64,000 nucleotides of DNA. It comes from Actinomycetales bacterium. GTDB taxonomy: Bacteria > Actinomycetota > Actinomycetes > S36-B12. The stretch covers positions 1-64,000 of the forward strand of contig JAGWXF010000012.1 of the NCBI GenBank assembly GCA_018970025.1, read 5' to 3'. The translations under genes and the position numbers were made by a program. This document shows positions 63,218 through 64,000 of the stretch, one piece after another (within the stretch, counting starts at the first letter, position 1; each line of letters starts with the position of its first letter). The notes under the pieces were generated by a model. That model was not told the DNA's origin. It saw only the letters and a list, made by a program, of their open reading frames with translations, and did not search any database.

Positions 63218-63290
63218 GCGCCCGTAGCTCAACGGATAGAGCAACCGGTTTCTACCCGGTCGGTTGGGGGTTCGAGTCCCTCCGGGCGCG
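63218..63290 (+). tRNA. tRNA-Arg (anticodon TCT)
   Basis: Acceptor GCGCCCG pairs with CGGGCGC. The anticodon stem ACCGG/CCGGT has loop TTTCTAC giving TCT. The T-arm has GGTTCGAGTCC. Discriminator G; CCA is not encoded, unlike the tRNA-Pro and tRNA-Gly of this window. Such tRNA-Arg genes are common integration sites. Confidence 0.93.
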
Positions 63291-63479
63291 CGAGGTCGTT
63301 GCGCCGCGACATGTTTTCTGGGATGACTTTTCGATTGACCGCAGCGCTGACCGCAACGCCGATGCGCGGGGCTCTGCCGTGCGTGCTGCCCTGCACGTCA
63401 TGGGGGCGGTGAAGTCCGAGGCGTGGGACGAACCCATGGCGCTCTGCGGGGACGTGCCCGCGCCGATCGCGCTCGACGG

Positions 63480-63800
63480 ACTCCCGTCTCCGAGCAGTTG
63501 GAGGCGCTCGACGTCGCCGCGGGCACGAATTCGCTGAGGAGCGTAGGCGATCGCTTCACAGGCGATCACGGCTACTGCGTCCGAGACTCCCGAGGCGCGG
63601 GCGACTCCTACGAGTTCGCCAGCGAAGTCGCGAAGGTTCTGGTCGCTGATGCTTCCGCTGGTGTCAACAACGACGGCGACACGTGGCGGCGCCCCGCGAC
63701 CATCGCCAGGTCGCGACGCAGTCGACTGGCGAGCTCGACCTGCCGCTCACCTGCTCCGCGGCAGCCACGTCCCAACCGGGTGCCCGAGATGTCGGTTCAT
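63480..63800 (-). pseudogene. Frameshifted, truncated VWA-like (DUF2201-type) gene
   Basis: One minus frame gives ERQVELASRLRRDLAMVAG (about 63690-63750); another gives APPRVAVVVDTSGS and DVERLQLLGDG (63690 down to about 63485). Together they read as the region before and across a VWA/MIDAS domain (DTSGS is the DxSxS motif), split by a frameshift. After LLGDG the family pattern stops and the frame runs into tRNA-Arg. DUF2201 proteins usually pair with a MoxR AAA+ ATPase, not seen here. Confidence 0.45.
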
Positions 63801-63902
63801 CCGTGACGTGGGCTGCAGCCATCACCACTGGCCTTGGGCTGATGCAGCTCGCGGCCCTGTCAAAGCCGATTTGCGTGTCACGCATGACGCTACGAACGCA
63901 CG

Positions 63903-64000
63903 TCAGCGACTCGAGGCTGCGTCGATGACCGGACGAAGGAGTTCGGTGACTATGGCTCGCGAGTCCTCGAACGTGAGTGCGAAGTCCCTGCGGTCGATGG
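63903..64000 (-). CDS. C-terminus of an unidentified gene (cut by window edge)
   Basis: The last 31 codons read IDRRDFALTFEDSRAIV and TELLRPVIDAASSR before a TGA stop. The pattern is protein-like and amphipathic, but too short to assign. Codon use is less GC-biased at third positions than in the core genes, in line with the acquired look of this edge. Confidence 0.45.
   Translation of the reverse strand, partial: IDRRDFALTFEDSRAIVTELLRPVIDAASSR

Noticed and set aside
63218-63290. Attachment-site duplication of the tRNA-Arg 3' end inside the window
   Set aside because: I looked for a second copy of the T-arm and acceptor end (GGTTCGAGTCCCTCC) and found none between 61 and 64 kb.

Overview
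The window is high-GC DNA from an actinomycete (Actinomycetota). The evidence is a mycothiol-dependent nitroreductase homologue, a DtxR/IdeR iron box, paired clpP1/clpP2, an actinobacterial RNase E with its catalytic core mid-protein, and a gene order that tracks the Mycobacterium tuberculosis rplU-rne-ndk-folC-valS-clpX-clpP-tig-nei-pepN-glbO-ettA block (recalled synteny, not computed). The species cannot be named from sequence alone. There is no IS element, CRISPR array, rRNA or replication origin.

Layout. 0-16 kb, minus strand: rplU (cut by the window edge), rne, a two-gene radical-SAM pair, then the cell-shape operon mreB-mreC-mreD-mrdA-rodA (transcribed right to left), a membrane alpha/beta-hydrolase, ndk, DUF4233 and folC. 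16-25.5 kb: valS on plus, divergent from folC; a prepilin-type peptidase; the protein quality-control block tig-clpP1-clpP2-clpX; a tRNA-Pro; and an iron permease under an iron box. A HepT/MntA toxin-antitoxin pair sits in opposite orientation between clpP2 and clpX. 25.7-38.4 kb is less conserved and transporter-rich: tRNA-Gly, a secreted protein, a three-gene overlapping operon (MFS, phosphotransferase, MFS), an MMPL exporter, an NlpC/P60 hydrolase, a MarR-controlled MFS exporter, an orphan LuxR-type regulator and a class-V aminotransferase. 38.4-61.9 kb returns to conserved genes: methyltransferase, DUF3159, Nei-type glycosylase, DUF429, nitroreductase, pepN, DUF5130, malQ, amidase, prolyl oligopeptidase, MscS, LemA, DUF2207, truncated haemoglobin, GH13 glucosidase, thioesterase, EttA, an SSB paralogue and an MFS permease. 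62-64 kb is a decayed edge: a gene fragment, VapBC, a second possible remnant, tRNA-Arg, a frameshifted VWA-like pseudogene and the tail of an unknown gene, which looks like the rim of a genomic island.

Regulatory layout. Many genes appear to be leaderless: a TAnnnT -10 hexamer is followed by 6-7 nt and then directly by GTG or ATG. At four divergent gene pairs the two opposed -10 hexamers share the same central TA dinucleotide, giving very compact bidirectional promoters. Repeat structures of note are a 34-bp hairpin unit in four tandem copies at the end of an exporter gene, a perfect in-frame 45-bp duplication inside an MHS-type transporter, and an 8-bp repeat array starting at the 3' end of tRNA-Pro.
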